NCBI GenBank assembly: GCA_963814095.1
Contig: CAWFBT010000014.1
Location: forward strand, 186,001-250,000
Source: JACVRW01 sp963814095
GTDB taxonomy: Bacteria; Actinomycetota; Thermoleophilia; Solirubrobacterales; Thermoleophilaceae
Reading direction: 5' to 3'
DNA length: 64,000 bases
The number at the start of each line of letters is the position of its first letter. Position 1 is the stretch's first letter. This document shows positions 54,327 to 63,877 of the stretch, in pieces. The notes under the pieces are model-generated. The model searched no databases, was not told the DNA's origin, and saw only the letters and a list, made by a program, of their open reading frames with translations. A program made the translations under genes and the position numbers.

Positions 54327-54454
54327 GGGACTGCTCCTCTCGCTCAGGCCGCGACGCTCAGGTCGTAGCGGCGCCGAATGCCGTACAGCGTGTATCGCTC
54401 GGCCGCCGGGCGGCCGGCGGCGCGCGCCGCGCTCAGAGCATATGCTGCGCCGCC

Positions 54455-55204
54455 GTGCGACTCGCGGACCGCACAGCCCTCGTGACCGGCGGTGGTTCGG
54501 GCATCGGCGCGGCGACCTGCCGGCGCCTGGCGGCCGAGGGAGCGCGCGTGGCCGTGACCGACCTGAACCTGGACGGCGCGCGTTCCGTGGCCGCCGAGAT
54601 CGACGCCCCCGCCCTCGAGCTGGACGTGCGCTCGACGGACTCGATCGCCTCCGCCGTGTCCGCCGCGGAGTCCGAGCTCGGGCCGCTCGACATCCTCGTG
54701 AACAACGCGGGCTACGACGAGTGGGCCTGGTTCACGGACACCGATTGGGAGCTCTGGGACCGCGTCCTTGCGGTCAACCTGCGCGGCGTGATCGCGGTGA
54801 CACACGCCGTCCTGCCGGGCATGCAGGAGCGCCGGCGGGGCCGGATCGTCAACACCGCGTCCGAGGCGGGGCGGGTCGGCTCGAGCGGCTCGGCGGTCTA
54901 CTCGGCCGCGAAGGCGGGCGTGATCGGCTTCACCAAGACGATCGCCGTCGAGAACGGGCGCTACGGGATCACCTGCAACGCCGTCGCGCCCGGGCCGATC
55001 GAGACGCCGCTGCTGATGGCGGCGCCCGAGCAGCTCGGGGACGTCGGCAAGCGCATCGTCGAGGCGATGATCGGCTCGACCACGATGCGCCGCTTGGGGC
55101 ATCCCGACGAGGTGGCCGCCGCGATCACCTTCCTGGCGTCGGACGACGCCTCGTACATCACCGGCCAGTCGCTCGGCGTGAGCGGCGGGCTTGCCAGGAT
55201 CTAG
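54455..55204 (+). CDS. Short-chain dehydrogenase, 3-hydroxyacyl/BadH-like
   Basis: GTG 54455 gives 249 residues. Classical SDR motifs: TALVTGGGSGIGAATCRRLA, DILVNNAGYDEWAWF, RGRIVNTASEAGRVGSSGSA and VYSAAKAGVIGFTKTIAVE (Tyr-x3-Lys), with APGPIETPLLM after. The pattern fits NAD-dependent alcohol dehydrogenases acting on cyclic or acyl-CoA alcohols (BadH/HcaB types). It is 2 bases upstream of the HMG-CoA lyase gene in one operon, so it may take part in acyl-CoA or leucine-type catabolism. Confidence 0.9.
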   Translation: MRLADRTALVTGGGSGIGAATCRRLAAEGARVAVTDLNLDGARSVAAEIDAPALELDVRSTDSIASAVSAAESELGPLDILVNNAGYDEWAWFTDTDWELWDRVLAVNLRGVIAVTHAVLPGMQERRRGRIVNTASEAGRVGSSGSAVYSAAKAGVIGFTKTIAVENGRYGITCNAVAPGPIETPLLMAAPEQLGDVGKRIVEAMIGSTTMRRLGHPDEVAAAITFLASDDASYITGQSLGVSGGLARI

Positions 55205-55206
55205 TC

Positions 55207-56110
55207 ATGGTGAAGATCCGCGAGGTCGGCCCGCGCGACGGGTTCCAGAACGAGCCCGAGGTCATCCCGACCGACGACAAGGTGCGGCTCGTCGAGATGC
55301 TCGCCCGCACCGGCCTCACGCGGCTCGAGGTCACGAGCTTCGTCCGTGCCGACGTGATCCCGCAGCTCGCGGATGGACCCGAGGTGCTGCGTCGAGCCGC
55401 CATTCCCGACGACGTCGCGGTGACCGTGCTGATCCCCAACGAGCGCGGCCTCGACAACGCGCTGCCGCTTCGCGAGCACTTCCAGGAGGTCAACCTCTTC
55501 CTGTCCGCGTCCGAGACGCACAACCAGAAGAACGTGAACCGCTCGATCGAGGAGTCGCTGTCCGGGCTCGAGCGGGTTCTCGAGCGGGCGCGCGCCGAGG
55601 GGCTCCGATGCGAGGGCGTGATCTCGGTTGCCTTCGGCTGCCCCTACGAGGGCGTCGTGCCGCGCGAGCGCGTGCTCTCGATCGCGCGCCGGCTCGTGGA
55701 CGCGGGTTGCGAGGAGATCGCCTTCGGCGACACCACCGGCATGGCCAATCCCGTCCAGGTCGAGGAGTTCTTCGACGGGCTCGACATCGGGGCTGGAGCT
55801 CACGGCCCACTTCCACAACACGCGCGGGCAGGGGCTCGCCAACGTGGTCAGCGCGCTGCGCGCCGGGGTGCGCTCGTTCGAGAGCTCCTTCGGCGAGCTC
55901 GGCGGCTGTCCCGTGCCCGCGGGGGCCACGGGCAACATCGCGAGCGAGGACCTCGTCTCGATGCTGCACGAGATGGGCTACGAGACCGGCGTCGACCTCG
56001 AGAAGCTGATCGTGTGCGCACGCGAGGTGCAGCAGGTGCTCGGGCGGCCGCTCGGCAGCCACGTGCTCACCGCCGGCCCGATCGACTGGAAGTCCTCTAG
56101 CGCCGCTTGA
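55207..56110 (+). CDS. mvaB: Hydroxymethylglutaryl-CoA lyase
   Basis: The N-terminus KIREVGPRDGFQNEPEVIPT is the HMGL signature, with the catalytic Arg in GPRDG. VTSFVRADVIPQLADGPEVL, NLFLSASETHNQKNVNRSIE and FGDTTGMANPVQVEEFF follow. The metal His pair is HFHNTRGQGLANVVSALRAG and the Cys motif is FGELGGCPVPAGATGNIASE. The frame is broken at about 55790 (one extra G in GGGG). It cleaves HMG-CoA to acetyl-CoA and acetoacetate, the last step of leucine breakdown. Acetoacetyl-CoA synthetase at 62021 would reclaim the acetoacetate. Confidence 0.93.
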
Positions 56111-56204
56111 CGCGCTCGCAACGGCCAGGCCTGCCATCGGCAGCGCGGCCGCGGAAATCGCCTTAGCGAGTAGTCCGAGCCCTCGCCCGGGTAGGCCCTG
56201 CGGC

Positions 56205-57858
56205 ATGACGACGCCGACGAGGGAACGGCGCGTCGAGGAGGAGGAGGGTCGCACCAACGGCGACGGCCGCTTCGGCCGCGGCGGGACCTACCGCACGCTC
56301 GACGAGCAGACCGAGGCCGGACGACTCTCACCCGCCGAGGAGCGCTTCGAGCGCAGGCGCCGGACCGTGGGCCTGTTCCTCGGGCCGCTGCTGTTCGCGC
56401 TCGTCCTGCTGATCCCGTTCGACCTCGAGCCCAATCAGCACCGGCTCGCGGCGATCCTCGCGCTGGTCGTCGCCTGGTGGGTCACCGAGGCGATACCGAT
56501 CCCGGTCACGGCGCTGGTCGGCGTTGCGCTGGTCGCGCTGCTCGAGGCAACGCCACCGCCGACGGAGGACGAGGCGGCGACCGACATCGTCTTCGGCACG
56601 TTCGCGGACGACACCGTCTTCCTGTTCATCGGCAGCTTCATCCTCGCCGAGGCGATGGTGGTCCACGGGCTGCACCGGCGGCTCGCCTATCGCGTGCTCT
56701 CGCTCAAGAGCGTCGGTGGCTCGACCTATCGGATCATCCTCGCCTTCGGCCTGATCGGCGCGCTCACCTCGCCGGTGATGTCGAACACCGCCGGGGCGGC
56801 GATGATGCTGCCGATCGCGCTCGGCGTGATGGGCGTCGTCGGCGGGATGGTCGCGAGCCAGGCCGAGGGCGAGCAGAGGGTCGAGAAGCTCAGGTTCGGC
56901 GCCGCGTTGATGCTCGTCATCACCTACGGCATCACCGTCGGCGGCCTGCTGCTGCCGATCGGCAGCCCACCCAACCTGATCGGCCGCGACCTGCTCGAGT
57001 CCGAGACCGGCGAGCCGATCACGTTCCTCGAGTGGTTCGCGATGGCGCTCCCCATCGTGATCGTGATGTTCATCGCGGTGATCGTGATCGTGCTGCTCAT
57101 GAACCGCCCCGAGATCAAGCAGGTCAAGGGCGTCGAGGAGTACGTGGCCGAGGAACGCAAGAAGCTCGGCCCGCTCAGCCGCGGCGAGAAGAACACGCTG
57201 CTGGTGCTCGCCTTCGCGCTGATCGGCTGGTTCCTGCCCGGCGTCGTCGGGGTGTTCGCCGGCGACGATTCCGACGCGTACGCGCAGGTCGAGCGAGGCG
57301 GCCAACGAGGGCACCGTCGCGTTGATCGCCGTGGCGCTGTTGTTCCTGCTGCCGGTCGACTGGAAGCAGCGCAAGTTCACGATCAACTGGAACCAGGCGG
57401 CACAGATCGACTGGGGCACGATCCTGCTCTTCGGCGGCGGCATCGTGCTCGGCGCGATGCTCAGCGAGACCGGGCTAGCCGAGCAGATCGGCACGTCGAT
57501 CTCGGACGCGCTCGGGGTGTCGAACGTCTTCGGCATCACCGTCGTGATCGTCGTGATCGCCGTGCTGATCTCCGAGACGACGAGCAACACGGCGAGCGCC
57601 GCGATCGTGGTCCCGATCGCGATCTCGATCGCCGCGGCGGCGGACGTGAACCCGACGATCCCCGCCCTGGCGGCGATCTTCGCGGCAAACTACGGGTTCA
57701 TGCTGCCGGTCTCGACGCCGCCGAACGCGATTGTCTACTCCTCCGGGTTGCTGCCGATCACGCGGATGCTGAAGGCGGGTGTCGTCTTCGACATCATCGG
57801 CGCGGTGCTGTGCATCGCCGGCGTGACCGTGATGGCGAACCTGGTGGGTCTCGCGTAG
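56205..57858 (+). CDS. SLC13/DASS-family anion symporter
   Basis: About 550 residues with a 55-residue charged N-terminus and around 11 helices. Family signatures: AILALVVAWWVTEAIPIPVT, FLFIGSFILAEAMVVHGLHR, SPVMSNTAGAAMMLPIALGV, TVGGLLLPIGSPPNLIGRDL, then SETTSNTASAAIVVPIAISI and FMLPVSTPPNAIVYSSGLLP. The two SNT motifs are the sodium and carboxylate sites, so it probably imports di- or tricarboxylates. The frame changes near 57290 (one extra base). It fits with pckG and the organic-acid genes. Confidence 0.9.
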
Positions 57859-57863
57859 GCCTC

Positions 57864-59001
57864 ATCCGCCCCTCACTGCTGGCGGTCGCGGCCGGGACAG
57901 TGACCGTGCTGCCCGGGTTCCTCGTGGGCGCGCTCGCCCTGCAGATCCGCGGCGACCTCGATGCGAGCGTCGAGGCGGTGGCCGCCGGCGTCAGCGTGTT
58001 CTTCCTGGCGGGCGCTTTCGGCGCCGGGCCGGGCGGCCGGCTCTCGGAGCGCACCGGCGCGCTGCGTGCGATGACGGCCAGCGCGCTCGTGACCTGTGCC
58101 TGCCTGCTGCTCGGCGGGCTGGCCGCGAGCTCGCTCGTCGTTCTCTTCGCATGCCTCGTCGTGGCGGGGCTGGCGAACGCCGTCGCGCAGCCCGCGATCA
58201 ACCTGTTCATGGCGGACCAGGTGCCGCCGGAGCGCCAGGGGCTCGCCTTCGGGATCAAGCAGTCGGCGATCCCGGCGGCGGTGCTGATCAGCGGGCTCGC
58301 GCTGCCGGTGCTGGCGATCCCGCTCGGCTGGCGCGCCACGTTCGTGATCTGCGCGCTCGCGCCGCTCGCGGTGGCGCTCCTGCTCGCCCGTCAGGGGGCC
58401 TCGCTGCGTCCGGTACCGGAGCGTGAGCGGCCGCCGCGCCCTTCGCGTGCGCTGATCCTGATTGCGCTGGGGGCGGCGCTCGGCAGCTCGGCGCCCTGCG
58501 CGCTGAGCGCCTACCTGGTCGCCTCGGCGGTCGACGTGGGGATCGGCGAGGGCATGGCGGGGATCCTGGCCGCGGGCGGCAGCGCCGTGTCGCTCGGCGG
58601 TGCGGCTGGCCGTCGGCGTGCGAGCGGATCGCCGCCTCGACTACGGCTTCCGCGTGGTGGTGATCCTGCTCGCGTTCGGATCCGTGGGCTTCGCCCTGCT
58701 CGCCGCGGGGGCGCCCCTGCCGTTCGCCGTGGGCGCGGTGCTGGCGTTCGCGCTCGGCTGGGGCTGGCCCGGCATCTTCAACATGGCGATCGTGCATCTG
58801 CACCGGGACTCGCCGGGCGCGGCCACGGGCGTCAGCCAGACCGGGATCTACATCGGGGCCGGGGGAGGGCCGGCCGCTTTCGGCGCCCTCTACTCGATGA
58901 GCGGCTACACGGTGGCCTGGCTCGTGACCGCCGCCGTGGCCCTGAGTGCGGCTCTTGTGATGGCCCTGGCGGGTCGCCAGGTGGCGCTCAGCCGGTCCTG
59001 A
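57864..59001 (+). CDS. MFS transporter (CynX/NimT-like)
   Basis: About 380 residues with 12 predicted helices: LLAVAAGTVTVLPGFLVGAL, FFLAGAFGAGPGGRLSERTG (motif A), GLAFGIKQSAIPAAVLISG, AHFRESPGA-like MAIVHLHRDSPGAATGVSQ, and TGIYIGAGGGPAAFGALYSM. The frame is broken at about 58603 (one extra G). No standard start lies before the first helix; GTG 57900 would remove half of it, so the start may be in a damaged codon just after the symporter stop at 57858. The substrate is unknown; carboxylate or cyanate-like anions are typical for relatives. Confidence 0.8.
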
Positions 59002-59010
59002 TCACGCCCT

Positions 59011-59123
59011 CCGACTTTTTCGGTCCCTTGTCAGGTGTAGGACCTTTCACGTTGGGGTACTAACCCAAATAGCCGCCGAGGCCGGTTTTCGGCACATATG
59101 GGTTCCCCCGACCCAGCCTCGGC
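59011..59123. other. Structured intergenic region between convergent genes
   Basis: Several stem-loops lie in the gap between the MFS gene and echA: CCGA-ctttt-TCGG (59011-59023), GGTCC..GGACC (59022-59044), TTGGG..CCCAA (59052-59068), GCCGAGGC..GCCTCGGC (59075-59123) enclosing TGGGT..ACCCA (59099-59115). Some compete with each other. A composite terminator is the simplest explanation; no ORF is seen. Confidence 0.55.
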
Positions 59124-59177
59124 ATCAATGCGCCTCGAGCTCGGACACCAGACCGGGCTCGAGTCGTTTCTGGGCCC

Positions 59178-59951
59178 TTATCTGAACTGAGGCGGGCGCT
59201 TCTCGAAGAAGGCGCGCGCGCCCTCGGCGAAGTCCTCGCTCGCGGCGAGTTGCTCCTGGGCGGAGACCTCCATCTCGAGCGTCGCGGACAGCGCCGGCTT
59301 GGCGGCGGCGTCGAGCACGCGCTTCGCGAGCCCCACCGCGCGCGGCGCGCAGGCGAGCAGCTCCTCCGCGAACTTGCCCGTGACCTCGTCGAGCGATTCG
59401 GCGGGGGCGATCCGGTTCGCGAAGCCGATCCGGTGGGCCTCCTTGCCGTCGATCACCTTGCCGGTGAGGATCAGCTCCTTGGCGTTGCCGAGCCCGACCA
59501 CCGCGGGCAGCCGCGAACAGCCGCCGACGTCCGGCAGCAGCCCGATCCGGACCTCCATGATCCCGGCCACCGCGTCCTCCGCCATCGTGCGGAAGTCGCA
59601 GGCGAGGGCGAGCTCGAAGGCGCCGCCGAGCGCCGCGCCGTGGATCTGGCAGATGGTCGGCTTCGGCATCTCCTCGAGCAGGTTCCACCAGGCGAGCAGG
59701 GGTCGCCGGAACGTGCGCAGGCTGCCCGGGTTCTCAGACAGGTCGCGGAGGTCGGCGAGGTCCATTCCAGACGAGAACATCGGGCCCTCGCCGCGCAGCA
59801 CGAGCACGCGCACCGAGTCGTCGGCCGCGGTCTCCTCGAGCGCGGCGCCGAGCTCGCGGATGACCTCGCCGCTGAGCGCGTTGCGCTTCTCCGGCCGGTT
59901 CAGGATGACGTGGCGAACCCCGTCGCGGTCCTCTGTCAGCACAAGTCCCAT
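59178..59951 (-). CDS. Enoyl-CoA hydratase/isomerase family protein
   Basis: ATG 59951 (MGLVLTEDRDG) gives 257 residues. Crotonase motifs: HVILNRPEKRNALSGEVI, LRGEGPMFSSGMDLADLRDL (first oxyanion loop), and QIHGAALGGAFELALACDFR with IMEVRIGLLPDVGGCSRLPA (second). The Glu positions in GAFELA and MEVRIGL match hydratase-type relatives. It acts in fatty acid or amino-acid acyl-CoA breakdown. The precise substrate is not evident; it stands alone. Confidence 0.9.
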   Translation of the reverse strand: MGLVLTEDRDGVRHVILNRPEKRNALSGEVIRELGAALEETAADDSVRVLVLRGEGPMFSSGMDLADLRDLSENPGSLRTFRRPLLAWWNLLEEMPKPTICQIHGAALGGAFELALACDFRTMAEDAVAGIMEVRIGLLPDVGGCSRLPAVVGLGNAKELILTGKVIDGKEAHRIGFANRIAPAESLDEVTGKFAEELLACAPRAVGLAKRVLDAAAKPALSATLEMEVSAQEQLAASEDFAEGARAFFEKRPPQFR

Positions 59952-60024
59952 GGTGCGCGTGACCCTACCGGGAGCGACGTTGCAGCTTGGAGGAGTGCAC
60001 CCGGCACAGGCGAAGCGAGCTCGT

Positions 60025-60285
60025 ATGCAAGCCACCGGTCCCGATCAGACCCAGCTCGCCCCGCGCCCGATCGTGGCGGCGCTGATCGGCGCCGAGGCGG
60101 GAGCGGCGGTTGGCCTCGTCGTGCTCGGCGGGACGGTGTTCGCGCCGCTCGGGCTGGCGGTGGCCGGCGCCGTGGCGGGCCCGCTCGCGCTGGCCGGCGG
60201 AATTCGTGTCCAGCGCGCGCTCGTGCGGAGGGGGATCCGCCAGCAGCTGCGCGAGAGCCACGCGGCCCCCGACGGCCAGGCCTAG
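60025..60285 (+). CDS. Small two-helix membrane protein
   Basis: ATG 60025 encodes 86 residues: a hydrophilic start (MQATGPDQTQLAPRP), two helices (IVAALIGAEAGAAVGLVVLG and FAPLGLAVAGAVAGPLALAG) and a basic tail (RVQRALVRRGIRQQLRESH). No family recognised. The stop codon shares the palindrome CCTAGG with the stop of the regulator remnant on the other strand. Confidence 0.55.
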   Translation: MQATGPDQTQLAPRPIVAALIGAEAGAAVGLVVLGGTVFAPLGLAVAGAVAGPLALAGGIRVQRALVRRGIRQQLRESHAAPDGQA

Positions 60286-60604
60286 GCCGCCAGCCGGTAG
60301 CCCATCCCACGCACCGTCTCGATCGAGTCGGGGCCGAGCTTCTTGCGCAGGTAGCCGACGTACACGTCGAGGCCCGGCGCCGCCGCTCCGCAGGCCTCCG
60401 CTCGGCGCGGTCGCGGCGCTCGGCTCGCTTGGGCTCACCGCGCTCGTCCGCGGCGCCGATCTCGATCGGCGCGACCTCGGGTCTCTTCTCGGAAGTCAGC
60501 AGGACTGTCATGGCGGCCACCGCCGCCGCGCCGGCGGTGAGCGCAGCGACGAGACCGGCGGTCAGCGCCCGTCGCGAGCCGGCGCGGCGGCGAGGCTCGC
60601 TCAT
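60282..60604 (-). pseudogene. Remnant of an OmpR/PhoB-type response regulator fused to a membrane leader
   Basis: The last 28 residues before the TAG are a typical winged-helix end of OmpR-type regulators: DVYVGYLRKKLGPD, then SIETVRGMGYRLAA. No receiver domain precedes it. Upstream in a different frame is an ATG at 60604 with MSEPRRRAGSRRALTAGLVA and a hydrophobic helix, followed by an Arg/Glu-rich stretch. The piece looks like a deletion product joining a membrane-anchored N-terminus to the tail of a regulator gene. One or two frame errors could also contribute, but they cannot restore the missing receiver. Confidence 0.65.
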
Positions 60605-60742
60605 GAGAGCGTTCTCATGTTGATCCTCGCCTGCGCGGCCCACGGCGCGACGATCCGCCGATCGGGTGAGGACTTTATGAGAGTCCCGTGAGAGGTCTCT
60701 CATCGTCAGCTCAGCGTGAGCGCGCGATGAGAGAGCTCACAT
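60603..60742. promoter_or_regulatory. Array of TGAGA/TCTCA operator-like repeats
   Basis: Four palindromic or tandem sites: ATGAGAgcgtTCTCAT (60603-60618), ATGAGA then GTGAGA 11 bases apart (60677, 60688), GTGAGAGGTCTCTCAT (60688-60703), GCTCAgcgTGAGC (60709-60721) and ATGAGAGAGCTCACAT (60727-60742). The 11-base tandem spacing is typical for OmpR-family binding. They lie upstream of the MFS gene at 60779 and the regulator remnant. Confidence 0.6.
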
Positions 60743-60778
60743 GTCCCCGCGTAGACTCGAATCGGTGACCGTTTCGGG

Positions 60779-62008
60779 ATGACAGCCGCCAAGCCGAAGC
60801 CTGCGCCCTACCGCTGGGTGGTACTCGCGGTCGGGGCGGGAGCGACGGCTGCGCTGTCCGCGGTGCAGGGTGGATTGCCGGCGCTCGGCCCCGCGATCCA
60901 GAGCACTTTCGGGCTCACGCTCATCGAGGTCACGGCCGTCTTCAGCTCGTTCGGGCTCGGCACGGTCGCGACGCTGCTCGCCTGGGGCGTGCTGGCCGAC
61001 CGGGTGGGGGAGCGGCCGGTGATCGTCGTCGGCCTCGGCTCGGCGTCGCTCGTGGTGGCGGGCGTGGCCGCATCGGACGGGTACGGCGCTCTGCTCGGCG
61101 GCGTGGCCCTCGCAGGCGCGCTCGGCGCGGCCGGGATCGCCGCCAGCGGGCGTGCCGTCTTCAACTGGTTCCCGCGCGACGAGCGCGGCCTCGCGCTCGG
61201 GCTCAGACAGACCGCGGTGCCGGTGGGCGCCGCCGCCGCGTCCTTCTCGCTGCCGCCGCTGGCAGCCGGCGCCGGCCTCGACGCCGCCCTGTACGCGCTG
61301 GCGGGCGGGCTGCTCCTCGCCGCCGTCGCCGCGGCAATCTGGCTGCGTGAGGGCCCGCGTGTCGAGTCGGCCGCGCCGCCCGCGCCGGACGCCGTCCGCG
61401 ACCCGCGCATCTGGCGGCTCAGTGCCGCCTCGTCGCTGATGATCATCGGCCAGGTGGGCGTGACCTCGCTGCTCGTCCTCTACCTGTACGACGAGCGCGG
61501 CTGGTCGGCCGCAGCGGCCGCCGTCGCGCTCGGGACGACGCAGCTGGGCGCCGCGCTCGCCCGCGTCGCCGCCGGGCGCTGGTCCGACCTGCGCGGCGAG
61601 CGCATCGAGCCCTTCCGCCGGCTCGCCACCGCCGCCGGACTGCTGCTGCTGGCGGCGACGGCGCTGTCGCCGGCGCCCGCGGCGATCGCGGTGCCGGTGC
61701 TGATGGTCGGCGGCATCGCCGCGATGAGCTGGAACGGGCTGTCGTTCACGGCCGCGGCGGAGATCTCCGGACGGCGCCAGGCCGGCAAGGCGATGGGCAT
61801 CCAGAACACCGCCATGCGCATTGTCGCTGCCGGCGTGCCGGTGGCGCTCGGCGCGCTCGCATCCGAGGTCTCCTGGGCGATGGCCTTCGCGGTCATGGGC
61901 GTGACGCCGCTGCTTGCGCGCGCGCTGCTCGAGCCGCTCGTCGAGGACGAGCGCCGCCGCGGGCGGGAGCGCTCGGCGCGTCTGCAGTCCGCTCTCGCGA
62001 AGCCCTAG
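60779..62008 (+). CDS. MFS transporter
   Basis: 409 residues, 12 helices: WVVLAVGAGATAALSAVQGG, LGTVATLLAWGVLADRVGER (motif A), GRAVFNWFPRDERGLALGLR, QTAVPVGAAAASFSLPPLAA, RVAAGRWSDLRGERIEPFRR (second motif A) and FTAAAEISGRRQAGKAMGIQ. The NWFPRDERG loop is seen in nitrate/nitrite- and oxalate-type relatives; the substrate is not certain. The start at 60779 is downstream of the TGAGA/TCTCA array, so it may be regulated by a missing OmpR-type regulator. It is followed by aacS 12 bases later in the same direction. Confidence 0.9.
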   Translation: MTAAKPKPAPYRWVVLAVGAGATAALSAVQGGLPALGPAIQSTFGLTLIEVTAVFSSFGLGTVATLLAWGVLADRVGERPVIVVGLGSASLVVAGVAASDGYGALLGGVALAGALGAAGIAASGRAVFNWFPRDERGLALGLRQTAVPVGAAAASFSLPPLAAGAGLDAALYALAGGLLLAAVAAAIWLREGPRVESAAPPAPDAVRDPRIWRLSAASSLMIIGQVGVTSLLVLYLYDERGWSAAAAAVALGTTQLGAALARVAAGRWSDLRGERIEPFRRLATAAGLLLLAATALSPAPAAIAVPVLMVGGIAAMSWNGLSFTAAAEISGRRQAGKAMGIQNTAMRIVAAGVPVALGALASEVSWAMAFAVMGVTPLLARALLEPLVEDERRRGRERSARLQSALAKP

Positions 62009-62020
62009 GGTTACTCGCCG

Positions 62021-63877
62021 ATGCGTGAGGGAGATCTGCTCTGGGAGCCGCGCGGACCGTCCAAGCTCTCGGCCTTCATCGAGGAGCGCGGCTTCTCCGA
62101 CTACCACGAGCTGTGGCGCTGGTCGGTCGAGGATCTGGAGGGCTTCTGGGGCGCGATCTGGGAGCGCTACGAGGTCGGGCCGCCACCCGCGCGGGTGCTC
62201 GGCGATGACCGCATGCCGGGGGCCGAGTGGTTCCCGGGCACGCGCCTGAACTACGCGGAGCAGCTGTTTCGGCGCGCGCGCCCCGGCGCGACGGCGATCC
62301 TGCACGCGACTGAGTCGAGCCCGCTCGCCGAGATGTCCTGGGACGAGCTCCGCGAGCAGACCGCGCGCTGTGCCGCCGGCCTGCGCGGGCTGGGCGTCGA
62401 GCGCGGTGACCGCGTGGCGGCCTACATGCCGAACGTCCCCGAGACGGTGGTGGCCTTCCTCGCCTGCGCGAGCATCGGCGCCGTCTGGTCTAGCTGCGCG
62501 CCCGAGTTCGGGGTGCCCACCGTCGTCGACCGCTTCAAGCAGATCGAGCCGCGGGTGCTGCTGGCAACCGAGGGCTATCGCTACGGCGGCAAGGACTTCG
62601 ACCGCCGCGACCGCGTGCGCGAGATCGAGGCCGCCATTCCCTCGCTCGAGCACACCGTGCTCGTCCCGTCCGGCTGGGACGAGCTGCTCGCCGAGCCGGC
62701 AGAGCTCGAGTTCGAGCAACTGCCCTTCGACCACCCGCTGTGGGTGCTCTACTCGTCCGGTACCACCGGTCTGCCCAAGGCGATCGTGCAGGGCCAGGGC
62801 GGCATCCTGCTCGAGCACCTGAAGAAGGCGAACCTGCACTCGGACCTGTCCGAGCGCGACCGCTTCTTCTGGTTCACGACGACTGGCTGGATGATGTGGA
62901 ACTTCCTCGTCGGCGGTCTGCTCTCGGGTGCGGCGATCGTGCTCTACGACGGCCAGCCCGACCCGGAGGGGCTGTGGAAGCTCGCCGCCGAGGCGGACGT
63001 CACCAGCTTCGGGACGAGCGCGGGCTTCATCACGGCGTGCATGAAGGCGGGCATCGAGCCGGCCAGGCCCCCCGGGCTGCGCGCGATCGGGTCGACCGGG
63101 TCGCCGCTGCCCGTCGAGGGCTTCGAGTGGGTCTACCGCCACTTCCCGGAGGCCTGGCTGTTCTCGACGAGCGGCGGCACCGACCTGTGTACCGCCTTCG
63201 TCGGCGCTGTGCCCTGCCTGCCGGTGTATGCCGGCGAGCTTCAGGCCCGCTGCCTGGGTGCGTCGGTCGAGGCCTGGAGCGAGGCCGGCGAGCCGCTCGT
63301 CGATCAGGTCGGCGAGCTCGTGATCACCCGGCCGATGCCGTCGATGCCGCTCTACTTCTGGAACGACCCCGGGGGCGAGCGCTACCGCCAGAGCTACTTC
63401 GAGATGTTCCCGGGCATCTGGCGCCACGGCGACTGGATCAAGATCACGAGCCGCGGCAGCGCCGTGATCTATGGCCGCTCGGACTCGACGATCAACCGCG
63501 GCGGCGTGCGCATGGGCACGAGCGAGATCTACAGCGCCGTCGAGGGGACGCCCGAGGTGCTCGACTCACTGGTCGTCGACGTCGACGAGCAGATGCTCCT
63601 GTTCGTGGTGCTGCGCGAGGGTGCCGAGCTCGACGACGAGCTGCGCGCGACGATTCGCCGGCGCGTGCGCGAGTACTGCTCGCCCAGGCACGTGCCGGAC
63701 TCGATCGAGCTGATTGCCGAGGTGCCGCGCACGCTCTCGAACAAGAAGCTCGAGGTCCCGGTGAAGAAGATCCTGCTCGGGGCCGATCCCGCCAGCGCGG
63801 CGAGCCGTGACTCGCTGGCCAACCCGGCGGCGCTCGACTGGTTCGCCGAGCGGGCGGCGCAGATCAGCGCTCGCTGA
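62021..63877 (+). CDS. aacS: Acetoacetyl-CoA synthetase
   Basis: A 618-residue acyl-adenylate-forming enzyme. The N-terminus with ELWRWSVEDLEGFWGAIWER and PGTRLNYAEQLFRR is the acetyl/acetoacetyl-CoA synthetase type. The AMP loop is LYSSGTTGLPKAIVQGQGGI. Later motifs are FWFTTTGWMMWNFLVGGLLS, TSGGTDLCTAFVGAVPCLPV, HGDWIKITSRGSAVIYGRSD and RTLSNKKLEVPVKKIL with the catalytic Lys. TDLCTAFVG and the C-terminal spacing fit AacS rather than acetate-specific Acs. It activates acetoacetate, which the HMG-CoA lyase product supplies. Confidence 0.93.
   Translation: MREGDLLWEPRGPSKLSAFIEERGFSDYHELWRWSVEDLEGFWGAIWERYEVGPPPARVLGDDRMPGAEWFPGTRLNYAEQLFRRARPGATAILHATESSPLAEMSWDELREQTARCAAGLRGLGVERGDRVAAYMPNVPETVVAFLACASIGAVWSSCAPEFGVPTVVDRFKQIEPRVLLATEGYRYGGKDFDRRDRVREIEAAIPSLEHTVLVPSGWDELLAEPAELEFEQLPFDHPLWVLYSSGTTGLPKAIVQGQGGILLEHLKKANLHSDLSERDRFFWFTTTGWMMWNFLVGGLLSGAAIVLYDGQPDPEGLWKLAAEADVTSFGTSAGFITACMKAGIEPARPPGLRAIGSTGSPLPVEGFEWVYRHFPEAWLFSTSGGTDLCTAFVGAVPCLPVYAGELQARCLGASVEAWSEAGEPLVDQVGELVITRPMPSMPLYFWNDPGGERYRQSYFEMFPGIWRHGDWIKITSRGSAVIYGRSDSTINRGGVRMGTSEIYSAVEGTPEVLDSLVVDVDEQMLLFVVLREGAELDDELRATIRRRVREYCSPRHVPDSIELIAEVPRTLSNKKLEVPVKKILLGADPASAASRDSLANPAALDWFAERAAQISAR

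Noticed and set aside
54344..54440. Possible C-terminal gene fragment on the minus strand (RYTLYGIRRRYDLSVAA before a stop)
   Set aside because: It looks coding-like, but upstream it is only antisense to the SDR gene and has no start or motif; kept out for lack of support.
59080..59123. Second c-di-AMP riboswitch on the minus strand (GGGGGAACCC element)
   Set aside because: The TTGGGGCGAA and CAGCTAACC blocks are absent, and no gene start follows on that strand.
60737..63427. Very long minus-strand open frame (almost 900 codons) opposite the MFS and aacS genes
   Set aside because: It is a Gly/Arg/Asp/His-rich antisense shadow with no motif, created by high GC third-position bias; the plus strand encodes two clear enzymes.
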